Positions 1 to 8,613 of a stretch of DNA of 64,000 bases are shown here, in pieces. This DNA comes from Halomonas sp. (lineage in GTDB: Bacteria; Pseudomonadota; Gammaproteobacteria; Pseudomonadales; Halomonadaceae), in NCBI RefSeq assembly GCF_020832045.1, contig NZ_JAFIFK010000088.1:1-64000 (forward strand), read 5' to 3'. Made by a program: the position numbers and the translations under genes. A model generated the notes under the pieces. It was not told the origin of the DNA and made no database searches. It saw nothing but the letters and a program-made list of their open reading frames with translations. How positions within the stretch are numbered: position 1 is the stretch's first letter; each line of letters opens with the position of its first letter.

Positions 1-72
1 AACACACCCTGCGCGTGGGGGGTTTTAACGCCGACCCAAACTCCGGGGTGAACGCGCCGCGGGGCACCCCGC

Positions 73-97
73 GCCGCCGCGCCTCGGGCGCGGCGGC
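73..97. other. GC-only hairpin, perfect 11-bp arms
   Basis: Arms GCCGCCGCGCC and GGCGCGGCGGC flank a TCG loop. It lies just past the stop of the minus-strand gene at 103-444 and could end or protect that mRNA. No T run follows on the minus strand, so it is not a classic intrinsic terminator. Confidence 0.4.
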
Positions 98-102
98 TCT
101 CG

Positions 103-444
103 TTACAGCGCCTGAATATCGATCACATACCCAATGATCGGATAGCCGGCCTGCTTGGCGGCCTTTTCGGCCTCGAGCTGCGCTTCCAGTTTGGAAATAC
201 TGCTGGAGCGGTGCTCGAAGACGGTATCGACTTCCAGTTTACGGGTGCGCACCGCGAGCCGAACCAGGTGCCCGGTCTTGTAGGCCTCGGCGGACGGTTC
301 ACCGACCCCTGGCTTGGCAGGCTTTTTCCTGGGGCTCGTGCTGCCCGGTAGCTCGACCGGCGCTGACGGCGCATGGCCAGGCTTCATGAAGGCGTCTATC
401 TCTCGCTTGACGCTCTGTTCGAACTCGCTCAGTTCGTCGCTCAT
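103..444 (-). CDS. hypothetical protein, 113 aa
   Basis: I do not recognise this protein. It is soluble and highly charged, with an acidic N-terminus, a Pro/Lys-rich linker (residues about 30-55), and a helical Glu/Lys/Ala-rich stretch (about 82-98) that could form a short coiled coil before a hydrophobic C-terminus. There is no signal peptide or membrane segment. The ATG is preceded by a good GGAGG ribosome-binding site, which supports a real gene. It is transcribed away from the EamA exporter at 614, so the two share a roughly 170-bp intergenic control region. No function can be assigned from sequence. Confidence 0.6.
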   Translation of the reverse strand: MSDELSEFEQSVKREIDAFMKPGHAPSAPVELPGSTSPRKKPAKPGVGEPSAEAYKTGHLVRLAVRTRKLEVDTVFEHRSSSISKLEAQLEAEKAAKQAGYPIIGYVIDIQAL

Positions 445-613
445 TCGTCCTCCAGTGACAGATATTCGCGCCCCGTTCGGAACATATCAAAACTCCCTCA
501 AGAAGTTACTAACCCAAGTTATGGGCCTTGGCTCCGTCTCGGTTCGACGCGATGGTCTTTGCTGTGCTAATTATTGCTGCTGTAACGTTTCGTCGCCCAT
601 CAAGGAAGAGTTC

Positions 614-1522
614 ATGCCGACCTCCCTCGCCTACCTGATCGTCGTGCTGGTTTGGGCTACCACACCGCTTGCCATCAAGTGGAGCGCCGAGGCAGGCGCG
701 CCGGTGGGCAGCGTCATGCTACGCATGCTGATTGCGTTCCTGGCTGGGCTCGCGTTCATGTTATTGCTGCGTCGCGGCATGCGATACGACCGGCGTGCCA
801 TCAAGAGCTATGCTGCAGCGGTTCCAGGGGTGTTTGGTGCGATGGCCCTCAGCTATCATGCCTCAATGACCCTGCCTTCCGGCATGATGTCGGTGATTTT
901 TGGCATGGCACCTTTGATCTCCGGGCTGATTCTCCAGTTTCTACCTGGCGCCGTGAAGCTGCGCCGCTGGCACTGGTTCGGCTGTTCACTGGGCGTGGTG
1001 GGCCTGGCCGTGGTGTTTGCCGATAGCCTTCTCTTGGGCAGCGACCAGTTGCCTGCCCTACTAATGATGTTAGTCGCCGTGACCCTGTTCTGTGCCAGCG
1101 GTATCGCCGTTCAGGGTATGGCGGCGGGCCTCGGGCCCCTGGAGCAGACCCTGGGCGCGCTGGGTTTGAGCCTGCCGTGTTTCTTCGTCCTGTGGCTGAT
1201 CAGTGGCGAGCCCATGGCGGTGCCGCTGAGTACTCGCGGACTCTGGTCGGTTGCCTACCTGGCCCTGTTCGGTTCGCTGCTGGGCTTTCTGTGCTACTTC
1301 CTCATCCTCTCTCGTCTTACTGCCGCCAGCGTGGCGCTTGTCACGCTGATAACACCGGTGCTGGCCCTGGGCCTGGGCATGACGCTCAATCAGGAACAGC
1401 CCTCGTCGTCGATGCTGGCGGGGGCCGTGCTGATCCTGGTAGCGCTAGGCGCCTACCTGTTCGGCGACCGGCTTACTCGGCTGAAGGCCGCCCGGGAGGC
1501 GCAGCGCCTCAAGCCTGACTAG
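614..1522 (+). CDS. DMT-superfamily transporter, EamA type
   Basis: Predicted 302-residue inner-membrane protein with about ten hydrophobic helices arranged as two EamA repeats, as in RhaT/YdcZ-type metabolite exporters. The start chosen is the ATG eight bases after AAGGAAG; an open frame extends upstream but lacks both a ribosome-binding site and a membrane-like sequence. The family moves amino acids, nucleosides or other small metabolites, and the substrate cannot be read from sequence. The last four bases overlap the convergent D-amino-acid enzyme gene, so the two 3' ends interlock. Family confidence is high; substrate is unknown. Confidence 0.85.
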   Translation: MPTSLAYLIVVLVWATTPLAIKWSAEAGAPVGSVMLRMLIAFLAGLAFMLLLRRGMRYDRRAIKSYAAAVPGVFGAMALSYHASMTLPSGMMSVIFGMAPLISGLILQFLPGAVKLRRWHWFGCSLGVVGLAVVFADSLLLGSDQLPALLMMLVAVTLFCASGIAVQGMAAGLGPLEQTLGALGLSLPCFFVLWLISGEPMAVPLSTRGLWSVAYLALFGSLLGFLCYFLILSRLTAASVALVTLITPVLALGLGMTLNQEQPSSSMLAGAVLILVALGAYLFGDRLTRLKAAREAQRLKPD

Positions 1523-2757
1523 AAACAGGTCTGCATTACCTCGACAACTTCGAGGCTCTCGTCGACACGACAGATACGCCGCCACTTGTCGAAGGTCAGG
1601 CAGGGGTGGGAAGCGCCGAAGGCGACGATATCACCCACCTTTACGCGATCTTTGCCAATACCGAGCTCTTCCTCATCCTGGGTAAGCCTCACAAAGGCGT
1701 GCTGGTCCATCAGCTTTGTCACCCGCCAGCCCGCTACCGATAGCTCGCGCCCGAACTCATCGCCTTCACGATAGCGGCGCAACGGCTCGGGCAGTTGATC
1801 GTAACCAATGTCGCGCTTTCCCATGCCGATGATGGCAAGCCCCGGCTCGGGCAGCGAGACGACTTGAGCGAAGATTTCCAGCGCCGGCTTGAGGCCACCT
1901 TCTATCTCGGGGTGACGCCCCTGGAGCTCGCGCTGTGCCTGACGGTAGATGCCGTGGTCGTGCACGACATAGCAGCCGGGGCGCAGTACCGGTACGAACC
2001 GCTGCCCCAGCCGCGCCTCACGGAACACCTTGGCGATCAGGTCGTACCAGGCCGAGCCGGAGGCCGTGATCAGTGGCTGCGGGCTCTCGATGAGGGCGTC
2101 GCGTTCCAGCGCCTGGGCCGCTTCGACCAGTTGCCAGGCATAGGCGCGGACGCTGGGGGCGGGGTCGTCGCCATGGACCACGCCCTCATAACCTTCGAGC
2201 CCCGCCAGCACCAGGGCCTGTTCGCTGTCGATGCGTTCGGCGAGCGCCATGACTTCGTCGGTATCACGGCAGCCGCAGCGTCCACCGGGCATGCCCAGCT
2301 CGATCAGTACCTTGAGGCGCAGGCCGCGAGCAGCGAAATAGCGCGCCAGCTGATCGACGTTGCCGGCACCGTCAACCACACAGTAGAAGTCCGCACCCGC
2401 CTCGATCAATTCGGCGACGATCACCATGTTGGCTTCGCCGACGAGCTGATTGGCCATCAGCAGGCGAGTGATGCCGTGATGAAAGGCGGCGCGGCACTGT
2501 GGCGCGGTAGCCAGAGTAATGCCCCACGCCCCTGCAGCAAGCTGGCGCTGGAACAGTTCGGGGCTCATGGTGGTCTTGCCGTGAGGCGCGAGGCGCGCAC
2601 CGTGATCGTCGCAGAAGCGCTGCATCCAGGCCAGATTGTGTGCCAGCGCCGGTTCATGGATCACCGCGGCAGGCAGACTGACATCGGCCAGCAGTCGCTT
2701 GCCGGTCTGGGGCACCCCCTTGTGCCGGGTCTCGAGGTCGGTCAATGAGTGGTTCAT
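1519..2757 (-). CDS. PLP fold-III D-threonine aldolase / D-serine dehydratase-like enzyme
   Basis: A 412-residue member of the alanine-racemase-fold family that includes D-threonine aldolase and eukaryotic-type D-serine dehydratase. The motif PHGKTT places the Schiff-base lysine at residue 61, at the end of the first barrel strand. Near the C-terminus GASHPCLTFDKW contains the His (about 384) and Cys (about 386) that bind the catalytic metal in this family. It is expected to be cytoplasmic and to cleave or dehydrate a D-3-hydroxy amino acid. It points away from the crotonase gene at 2876 across a short divergent promoter region, so it may belong with that gene in one catabolic unit, but this is only contextual. 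Lyase versus deaminase activity cannot be settled by eye. Confidence 0.8.
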   Translation of the reverse strand: MNHSLTDLETRHKGVPQTGKRLLADVSLPAAVIHEPALAHNLAWMQRFCDDHGARLAPHGKTTMSPELFQRQLAAGAWGITLATAPQCRAAFHHGITRLLMANQLVGEANMVIVAELIEAGADFYCVVDGAGNVDQLARYFAARGLRLKVLIELGMPGGRCGCRDTDEVMALAERIDSEQALVLAGLEGYEGVVHGDDPAPSVRAYAWQLVEAAQALERDALIESPQPLITASGSAWYDLIAKVFREARLGQRFVPVLRPGCYVVHDHGIYRQAQRELQGRHPEIEGGLKPALEIFAQVVSLPEPGLAIIGMGKRDIGYDQLPEPLRRYREGDEFGRELSVAGWRVTKLMDQHAFVRLTQDEEELGIGKDRVKVGDIVAFGASHPCLTFDKWRRICRVDESLEVVEVMQTCF

Positions 2758-2875
2758 GCTTCGCTCTCACAGAGTGGACGCAGGGCAGCGCAACACCGTC
2801 TTTGGTCGCAGAGATATCGAAATGCGCACGCGACAGGCTAGTCTGGTGCCGAGCACGTTGCCACAGGATACGACA

Positions 2876-3667
2876 ATGATGACGACCCTCGATGAGCGTC
2901 CGGTGATTCGTCGCGATCGGCGCGGTGTCGCCAGCCTGACGCTGAACCGTCCAAAGCAGTTCAATGCGCTGTCGGAAGAGGTGCTCAAGGCACTGAAGAG
3001 CGAGCTTACTCTCCTGGCCAACGACGACTCGGTGCGCTGCGTGGTCATCGCCGCCGAAGGGCGCGCCTTCTGCGCCGGGCACGATCTCAAGGAGATGCGT
3101 GCCACCCCCGACAAGGCCTACTACCAGGCGCTGTTCGACCGCTGTGGAGAAGTGATGCAGCGCATCGTCAACCTGCCGGTGCCGGTCATTGCTCGGGTCC
3201 AGGGCCTGGCCACGGCTGCCGGCTGTCAGCTGGTGGCCAGCTGCGACCTGGCGGTAGCGGCCAAGTCGGCCCGCTTTGCCGTGTCGGGTATCAACGTCGG
3301 GCTGTTCTGTTCGACCCCCGCGGTGGCACTGTCACGGAACATCGGCCGCAAGCGTGCCCTCGAAATGCTGTTCACCGGTGAATTCATCGATGCCGATCAG
3401 GCCTTGGCGTGGGGGCTGGTCAATCGTGTCGCCGACGACGAGGCGCTGGACGAAGCGCTCGATGCGCTCACCGCGAGCCTTTGCGCCAAGAGTGCGGTGG
3501 CCTTGCGCACCGGCAAGGCCCTGTTTCAGCGCCAGCTGCAGATGCCGCTTCGCGAAGCTTATGCCCTGGCCGGCGAGACCATGGCCTGTGACATGATGAG
3601 TGAGGACGTCGCCGAGGGCATCGATGCCTTCATTGCCAAACGCCCTCCTCAATGGCGGCATCGCTGA
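2876..3667 (+). CDS. enoyl-CoA hydratase/isomerase (crotonase) family protein
   Basis: A 263-residue crotonase. The CoA-binding and first oxyanion-hole segment reads AAEGRAFCAGHDLKEM, and the second oxyanion segment is LATAAGCQLVASCDLAVA. Members hydrate or isomerise acyl-CoA thioesters in fatty-acid or aromatic breakdown. The frame stays open upstream, but those residues are not crotonase-like; the ATG at 2876 (a second ATG follows at once) gives the usual family length. A weak purine-rich site (CAGGATA) lies upstream. An IclR regulator gene follows on the same strand with its own possible operator, so the two may not be one transcript. The exact acyl-CoA substrate is unknown. Confidence 0.85.
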   Translation: MMTTLDERPVIRRDRRGVASLTLNRPKQFNALSEEVLKALKSELTLLANDDSVRCVVIAAEGRAFCAGHDLKEMRATPDKAYYQALFDRCGEVMQRIVNLPVPVIARVQGLATAAGCQLVASCDLAVAAKSARFAVSGINVGLFCSTPAVALSRNIGRKRALEMLFTGEFIDADQALAWGLVNRVADDEALDEALDALTASLCAKSAVALRTGKALFQRQLQMPLREAYALAGETMACDMMSEDVAEGIDAFIAKRPPQWRHR

Positions 3668-3692
3668 GCTGCGTTAGTGTGGTCCATAAGCG

Positions 3693-3707
3693 TGGAAGCC
3701 ATTTCCG
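3693..3707. promoter_or_regulatory. possible IclR-type box
   Basis: TGGAAGCCATTTCCG carries GGAA and TTCC half-sites and resembles the E. coli IclR consensus TGGAAATNATTTCCA. It lies about 85 bp upstream of an IclR-family gene, the right place for autoregulation. One such match can arise by chance. Confidence 0.35.
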
Positions 3708-3791
3708 CAATCGAGACAAGCTGGCATCGAGCGGGTATCCTGTTGCAGGCCTCCCAAGAAGGGCTCAGGACAACGCAGAGGAAAAACGCAG

Positions 3792-4637
3792 GTGAGTGAA
3801 GTCAAACGCAGAACGGCGGGGCGCCCGCCCGGTCCCGGCAAGAGCGCCAGCGGCCACAGTCAATCGCTGGTGCGCGGGCTCAATCTGCTCGAGCGCCTGG
3901 CCGCCACCCCGGGCGGACTGGCACTCTCCGAGCTGGCCGAGATGGTCGATCTGGCGCCCTCCACGACCCACCGGCTGCTGCAGGCCCTGCAAGGGCAAGG
4001 CTATATCACTCAAGATCCCGCCCTCGGCGTGTGGAAGATCGACGTCAAGACCTTCCGCATCGGCAACAGCTTTCTCGAAGCGCGTGATTTCGTTGCCACG
4101 AGCCGGCCTTTCCTGCGTCGGCTGACCGCCGAAACCGGCGAAACCGCTAACCTGGGCATTCGCGACGGCGCCACGGCCGTCTTTCTGGCCCAGAGCGAAT
4201 CCCCTCAGATGATGCGCATGATCACCCGCCTGGGCTCGCGCGCGCCGCTGCACGCCTCCGGGGTCGGCAAGGCGCTGATGGCCTGGCTGCCCGACGACGA
4301 GTTCGACCGGGTACTGGCCGAGCGCGGCCTCACGCGGGTCACCGAGAATACGCTGCATACTCCCCAGGCACTGCGCACCAACCTTGCCGAGGCACGCCGC
4401 CAGGGCTTTGCCTGTGACCGTGAAGAGCATGCCATCGGCCTGCACTGCGTGGCGGCCTGCCTGCACGACGAACATGGCGCTCCGCTGGCGGCCATTTCCG
4501 TTTCGGGCCCGGTGGCACGCATCCCCGAGTCTCGCCTGCTGGAGCTGGGCGAACTGGTCCGCAAGACCGCCGCGGAGATCACCGCCCGGCTGGGCGGACA
4601 CGTTCCCAGCCCCATCGAGGCCTCGGTGGAAGCATGA
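3792..4637 (+). CDS. IclR family transcriptional regulator
   Basis: A 281-residue regulator with an Arg/Lys-rich N-terminal tail, a winged helix-turn-helix (about 25-80; LALSELAEMVDLAPSTTHRL) and a C-terminal effector domain (about 95-270) with the family hallmark HASGVGKALMAWL. Translation starts at a GTG; no in-frame ATG gives the full HTH. IclR proteins usually control neighbouring catabolic genes and bind a pathway metabolite. The stop codon overlaps the start of the next gene (ATGA), so the two are translationally coupled. Plausible targets are the crotonase gene upstream or the transport and aromatic genes downstream; the sequence does not decide between them. Confidence 0.85.
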   Translation: MSEVKRRTAGRPPGPGKSASGHSQSLVRGLNLLERLAATPGGLALSELAEMVDLAPSTTHRLLQALQGQGYITQDPALGVWKIDVKTFRIGNSFLEARDFVATSRPFLRRLTAETGETANLGIRDGATAVFLAQSESPQMMRMITRLGSRAPLHASGVGKALMAWLPDDEFDRVLAERGLTRVTENTLHTPQALRTNLAEARRQGFACDREEHAIGLHCVAACLHDEHGAPLAAISVSGPVARIPESRLLELGELVRKTAAEITARLGGHVPSPIEASVEA

Positions 4638-5158
4638 GGCGCCGTCCGGTGGCGGTCGCGGCGGGATTGTGGCTGGCAACCTGTGGCGTCGTCTTGGGAG
4701 ATGCCACCGCTGCCTACGACACGAGCCAAGCGGGCCTGGTAGTGGATGGCAACAAACAGCTGGTATGGATGCGCTGCAGCCTTGGGCAGCACTATCAGGA
4801 CGGTCGCTGCCTGGGCGAAGCTGAACGCTTCAACTGGAGCGAGGCCCAGGCGCACGTCGAAACGCTGGCAAGCGCGGCTTGTCCCTGGCGATTGCCACGC
4901 TTCCACGAGATGCGTGGATTGATGCAGCCATCCGACGACGCCTCAGGGGAGGCGTCCATGGCCATCGATCTGGAAGTCTTTTCCGACACCCCGGCGGGTT
5001 GGTTCTGGAATCAGGCCAGCGCCGGTGGTCACTCCCAGCAGGACTGCTTCGTCGACTTCAGTGGCGAAGGGCGTACGCGCTGCAACATGGGCGGGCAATT
5101 CTACCTGCGACCGGTAATGACACAGCAAACCGCCGTTCACTCCTGCCAGATCCCATAG
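4634..5158 (+). CDS. DUF1566 (Lcl-type) secreted protein
   Basis: A 174-residue protein with an N-terminal signal peptide (about residues 1-27, an Arg-rich start then a hydrophobic core). The mature part begins YDTSQAGLVVDGNKQLVWMRC, typical of DUF1566 repeats, and continues with the family's W-x-A, CPWRLPRFHEM and C-terminal FYLRPV elements. Several Cys residues suggest disulfides in the periplasm. The ATG overlaps the IclR stop by four bases, so the pair is co-translated. An extracytoplasmic DUF1566 protein coupled to an IclR regulator is unusual, and its role is unknown. It converges on the MarR gene at 5168 with a 9-bp gap. Confidence 0.75.
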   Translation: MRRRPVAVAAGLWLATCGVVLGDATAAYDTSQAGLVVDGNKQLVWMRCSLGQHYQDGRCLGEAERFNWSEAQAHVETLASAACPWRLPRFHEMRGLMQPSDDASGEASMAIDLEVFSDTPAGWFWNQASAGGHSQQDCFVDFSGEGRTRCNMGGQFYLRPVMTQQTAVHSCQIP

Positions 5159-5167
5159 CCCGGGCGG

Positions 5168-5656
5168 CTAACCCTTGCTGTCACCGATCCGCTCCAACTG
5201 ACGCTCGAGCTTGCGCATCACATTGAGCAGATCGCGATATTCACCGGCGGTAAGCGTGGCCACCAGCTCCGCCTCCCAGGCTTGGGCCTCGGGTATCAGT
5301 TTGGTCAGCAGGCTCTGGCCGTCAGGGGTGAGGTGTAGATCCTGCTGACGCTGATCGTCGGGAGAGGGCGTACGGCTGATCAATCCGCGCTCCTCAAGCG
5401 ATTGAATTGCCCGAGACACGCGGGCCTTGTCCATGTTGGTGTAAGCACAGATCTTCTTCGCCGTCAGCTCATCGCAGTGGCTGAGCCAGGCGAGCACACG
5501 CCACTGGGCGATATTGAGCTGATAACGCGCCTCGTAGAGCTCCGCCAGCGCCTGGCTGATGCGATCGGCCAGGCTATTGAGCCGGTAGGGCAGAAACTGA
5601 TTCAGGTCCAGCTCAGGCTTGGTCGCCGGTTCCGCCTGGCTCTCGTCCATGTTCAT
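5168..5656 (-). CDS. MarR family transcriptional regulator
   Basis: A 162-residue winged-helix regulator. The dimerisation helices flank a DNA-binding core (about 50-120) with the HTH ELTAKKICAYTNMDKARVS and the wing SPDDQRQQDLHLT, which has the usual conserved D-R. MarR proteins bind short palindromes and release them when they bind an aromatic ligand. The gene follows dctM by about 30 bp and is probably the last gene of a dctPQM-marR transcript that diverges from the aromatic operon at 8985. It is therefore the best candidate to bind the 18-bp operator found at 8893, 22494 and 40418; that link is inference. Confidence 0.88.
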   Translation of the reverse strand: MNMDESQAEPATKPELDLNQFLPYRLNSLADRISQALAELYEARYQLNIAQWRVLAWLSHCDELTAKKICAYTNMDKARVSRAIQSLEERGLISRTPSPDDQRQQDLHLTPDGQSLLTKLIPEAQAWEAELVATLTAGEYRDLLNVMRKLERQLERIGDSKG

Positions 5657-5686
5657 CTCGACACCCTCATCCTGCGCTTGCAGTGA

Positions 5687-6982
5687 TCAATAGAGCAGTT
5701 GCGGAAGGAACAGCACGATACCGGGGAATACCAGCACCAGCAACGCACGGGCCGTGCCCGCAACCCAGAACGGCGTCACGCCGCGGAAGATCGTCCCCGT
5801 GGAAACATCCGGCAGCACCGCGCGCAGAACGAAGACGTTCATGCCGACCGGCGGCGTGATCAGGCTGATCTCGATCACAATAACCACCAGGATGCCGAAC
5901 CACACCAGGTCGAAGCCGAGCCCCGCCACCACCGGGAAGAACACCGGCACGGTGAGTAGCATCATCGACATGCTCTCGAACACGCAGCCCAGCACCACGT
6001 AGATGGCGATGATCACCAGGATCACCACGAAGGGCGCCACGTTGAGCCCGTTGACCAGCGCCAGCAGATCGCCCGGCAGCCCGGCGCGGTTGATGAAGTT
6101 GGCGAATATCAGCGCGGTCAGCACCACGGCGAACAGCATGGCGGTGGTGCGGACGGTGTCCATCAGCACGTTCATCAGCACCTGCGGGGTGAGCGCACGC
6201 CGCAGCAGGGCGATGACGAAGGCGCCCATGGCGCCGATGCCCGCCGCCTCGGTGGGGGTGAACACGCCCAGGTAGATGCCGCCGATCACAAGCACGAACA
6301 GCGCCAGGGTGCTGCCCACGCTCTTCAGCGCCGCCATGCGCTCGGACCAGGGCACCCGCTCGCCGGCGGGGCCGGCCTCCGGGTCGCGCCACAGCACCCA
6401 TTTCACCGCCACCAGGTAGAGCACGATGCCCAGCATGCCGGGAATGAAGCCGGCAGCGAACAGCTCGCGAATGCTGGTCTCGGTAAGGATGCCGTAGATC
6501 ACCAGCATCACGCTGGGCGGGATCAGGATGCCAAGGGTGCCGCCGGCGGCAATGGAGGCCGAGGCCAGCGAGTCCTTGTAGCCGTACTTGCGCATCTGCG
6601 GCATCGCCACCCGCCCCATGGTGGCGCAGGTGGCGAGGCTCGAACCGCAGATGGCGCTGAAGCCGCCGCAGGCGACGATGGTGGCCATGGCCTGGCCGCC
6701 CTTGCGATGGCCGAGAAAACCGTTGGAGGCGCGGAACAGCGCATCCGACAGCCCCGCGTGGGAGACCAGGTTGCCCATCAGGATGAACAGCGGGATCACC
6801 GACAGGCCGTAGTCCATGGCGGTGTCCACCACCCGCCGTGCGGCCATGGCTTCGGCGGCGTTCCAGTTGCCGGTGAGATAATAGAAACCGCCGAAGCCGA
6901 CGATGCCCATGGCAAAGGCCAGCGGCACCCGCAGAAATGCCAGCAGCAGCAGGGCGGCGAACCCATACAGCGCTTCAGTCAT
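5687..6982 (-). CDS. dctM: TRAP transporter large permease DctM
   Basis: A 431-residue, strongly hydrophobic protein with about 12 membrane segments, the ion-coupled transport subunit of a tripartite ATP-independent periplasmic (TRAP) system. Family hallmarks include the start YGFAALLLLAFLRVPLAFAMG, the loop GGTLGILIPPSVMLVIYG and the late LITPPVGMNVFVL. It overlaps dctQ by eight bases, so synthesis of the two membrane subunits is coupled. TRAP systems import organic acids using a sodium gradient. Facing an aromatic catabolic operon, this one probably brings in a hydroxylated phenylacetate-like acid or a related compound; the substrate is inferred from context. Confidence 0.93.
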   Translation of the reverse strand: MTEALYGFAALLLLAFLRVPLAFAMGIVGFGGFYYLTGNWNAAEAMAARRVVDTAMDYGLSVIPLFILMGNLVSHAGLSDALFRASNGFLGHRKGGQAMATIVACGGFSAICGSSLATCATMGRVAMPQMRKYGYKDSLASASIAAGGTLGILIPPSVMLVIYGILTETSIRELFAAGFIPGMLGIVLYLVAVKWVLWRDPEAGPAGERVPWSERMAALKSVGSTLALFVLVIGGIYLGVFTPTEAAGIGAMGAFVIALLRRALTPQVLMNVLMDTVRTTAMLFAVVLTALIFANFINRAGLPGDLLALVNGLNVAPFVVILVIIAIYVVLGCVFESMSMMLLTVPVFFPVVAGLGFDLVWFGILVVIVIEISLITPPVGMNVFVLRAVLPDVSTGTIFRGVTPFWVAGTARALLVLVFPGIVLFLPQLLY

Positions 6983-7529
6983 TGTCGCCTCCCCGTTCTG
7001 TATGAGGGCTCAGCGGGCCGCCGCGCTGTAGCACTCCCACGCCCTCCAGCAGATAACCCACGGCGCGCAGCAGCGTCAGTGCGGCCGAGACGGCCAGCAT
7101 GATCGAAATCAGATAGATGAGATAACCGTTGGGGATGCGCAGGAACTCGGTCACATCGCCCCACTCCATGGCGCGGTTGCCCAACGCCCACACACGCCGC
7201 GCCATGATCCACAGCGCCCCGGTGACGATCAGATTGACCAGCACCTGGCGAATCCAGATCAGCCGCGCAGGGAACACACTGTCGAGCAGGTCGACGCTGA
7301 CGTGCTCCTCGCGCCAGCACACCACCGGCAGCGACAGGAATACCAGCGCGGCCAGCATCAATTGGGTCAGCTCGACGGTGCCGAGTATTGGCGAATTGAA
7401 GAAATAACGTCCGGTCACATCCGCCGTGGTCAGCAACATCATGGCGAAGAGGGTGGCGCCTGCCACCCCCTCCAGCGTCAGCTGCATGACACGGCCGACC
7501 CGCAACCAGAGCGTGGACGAGGTCGGCAT
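6975..7529 (-). CDS. dctQ: TRAP transporter small permease DctQ
   Basis: A 184-residue four-helix membrane protein (helices about 18-40, 55-75, 95-115, 135-160), the small subunit of a TRAP transporter. The start used is the ATG after a clear GGAGG site; the longer open frame reads back into dctP sequence and is not credible. It lies between dctP (27-bp gap) and dctM (8-bp overlap), in the usual P-Q-M order. DctQ holds DctM in place and helps dock the binding protein. The same permease pair may also serve the orphan binding protein encoded at 22583, since no second DctQM is present in this window. Confidence 0.92.
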   Translation of the reverse strand: MPTSSTLWLRVGRVMQLTLEGVAGATLFAMMLLTTADVTGRYFFNSPILGTVELTQLMLAALVFLSLPVVCWREEHVSVDLLDSVFPARLIWIRQVLVNLIVTGALWIMARRVWALGNRAMEWGDVTEFLRIPNGYLIYLISIMLAVSAALTLLRAVGYLLEGVGVLQRGGPLSPHTERGGDND

Positions 7530-7557
7530 GGTCAAGCCTCCAGGAAATACAAATAGG

Positions 7558-8613
7558 TTACTGACGGACCACGCGGCCGGCGATGCCTTCGCTCTCGGCG
7601 GCCATGGCCAGTTGTTCGCGGAAGTGCGCCAAGGCTGCCTCGGCGTCGACGCCGCGATCCGCCACGGCGGCGGTCCACTCGGCAATCAGCTCGTCGGTGA
7701 CACCGCGCAGCCGCTCGATATCCGCCTCGGGAGCCTGGGTGAAGGTGGCGCCGCGCTCCTGGCCGAACTCGACACCGCTCTCGTCGGAAACGTCCATCAT
7801 GTAGCCGAACAGGCGCGACAGGTGTTCACCGGACACACGCTCGATGGCCTCGCGGTCCTCGGCCGAGATCTGGTCCCAGAACATCGGGTTAATGACGATG
7901 GCGAAGCTGCCGCGGTAGAAGCCGCCGTCGACGGTCAGGGTGTGCGGCGCGACTTCCGCCACGCGGAAGCTGCGCAGGCTCTCCAGGGTCAGCATGGCGC
8001 CGTCGACTACGCCCTGAGACGCGGCTTCATAGACACCGGTAGGCGGCAGCGCCACGCCGGTCACGCGCATGGCATCGGCCAGGCCACTCATCACACCTCC
8101 ACCGACTCGCAGGCGCTTGCCGGCGAGCTCGTCGATCGAGTCGACCTGGGTGCGGGTGAAGATCTGGCCCGGACCATGCACCCCCATGGCCAGCACGTCG
8201 ACACCGCGATGTTCGTTGGCTTGAGCCAGGAACTCCTGGTGCGTATGCCAGTAGGCCGCGGCGGCATCTTCGGAAGAGAAGTCTTCGAAGGTGGGGAACT
8301 CGGGCAGCTGAGTGGCCAGGAAGCGCCCGGCCATATGGGCGTGGAAGATCCAGCTGGCGTCGGCAATGCCGTCGGCCACGATCTCCATCTGCGCGGCCGG
8401 CGGGCCCATGTCGTGCACGACCTCGACGGTCACACGGCCTTCGGTGGCCTCTTCGATCCACGCCTTCCAGGTGGGCCAGACGATGGTGTTGACGCCATGG
8501 TTAGGACCGCCCCAGGTGCTGACGGTAATGGCGGTCTGGGCCAGCGCAGGCGTGCCGAGGCTGAGACCGAACGCCGCCACGGCGCCGATCATGAGGCGAT
8601 TTTTGATTTTCAT
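7558..8613 (-). CDS. dctP: TRAP transporter substrate-binding protein DctP
   Basis: A 351-residue periplasmic binding protein. Residues 1-25 form a signal peptide ending near ALAQ. The mature protein has the two-lobe DctP fold, with conserved FEDFSSE, the Arg-containing KRLRVGGGV strand that normally clamps a substrate carboxylate, and GGFYRGSF. A strong AGGAG site precedes the ATG. It is the first gene of dctPQM-marR and diverges from the aromatic operon. It is very similar (about 60% by eye, with a 14-residue identical block starting GPNHGVN) to the binding protein at 22583, so the two probably recognise related acids. Confidence 0.93.
   Translation of the reverse strand: MKIKNRLMIGAVAAFGLSLGTPALAQTAITVSTWGGPNHGVNTIVWPTWKAWIEEATEGRVTVEVVHDMGPPAAQMEIVADGIADASWIFHAHMAGRFLATQLPEFPTFEDFSSEDAAAAYWHTHQEFLAQANEHRGVDVLAMGVHGPGQIFTRTQVDSIDELAGKRLRVGGGVMSGLADAMRVTGVALPPTGVYEAASQGVVDGAMLTLESLRSFRVAEVAPHTLTVDGGFYRGSFAIVINPMFWDQISAEDREAIERVSGEHLSRLFGYMMDVSDESGVEFGQERGATFTQAPEADIERLRGVTDELIAEWTAAVADRGVDAEAALAHFREQLAMAAESEGIAGRVVRQ

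Noticed and set aside
73-97. Classic intrinsic terminator for the first gene
   Set aside because: The stem is perfect, but no T run follows on the minus strand, so it is kept only as a hairpin.
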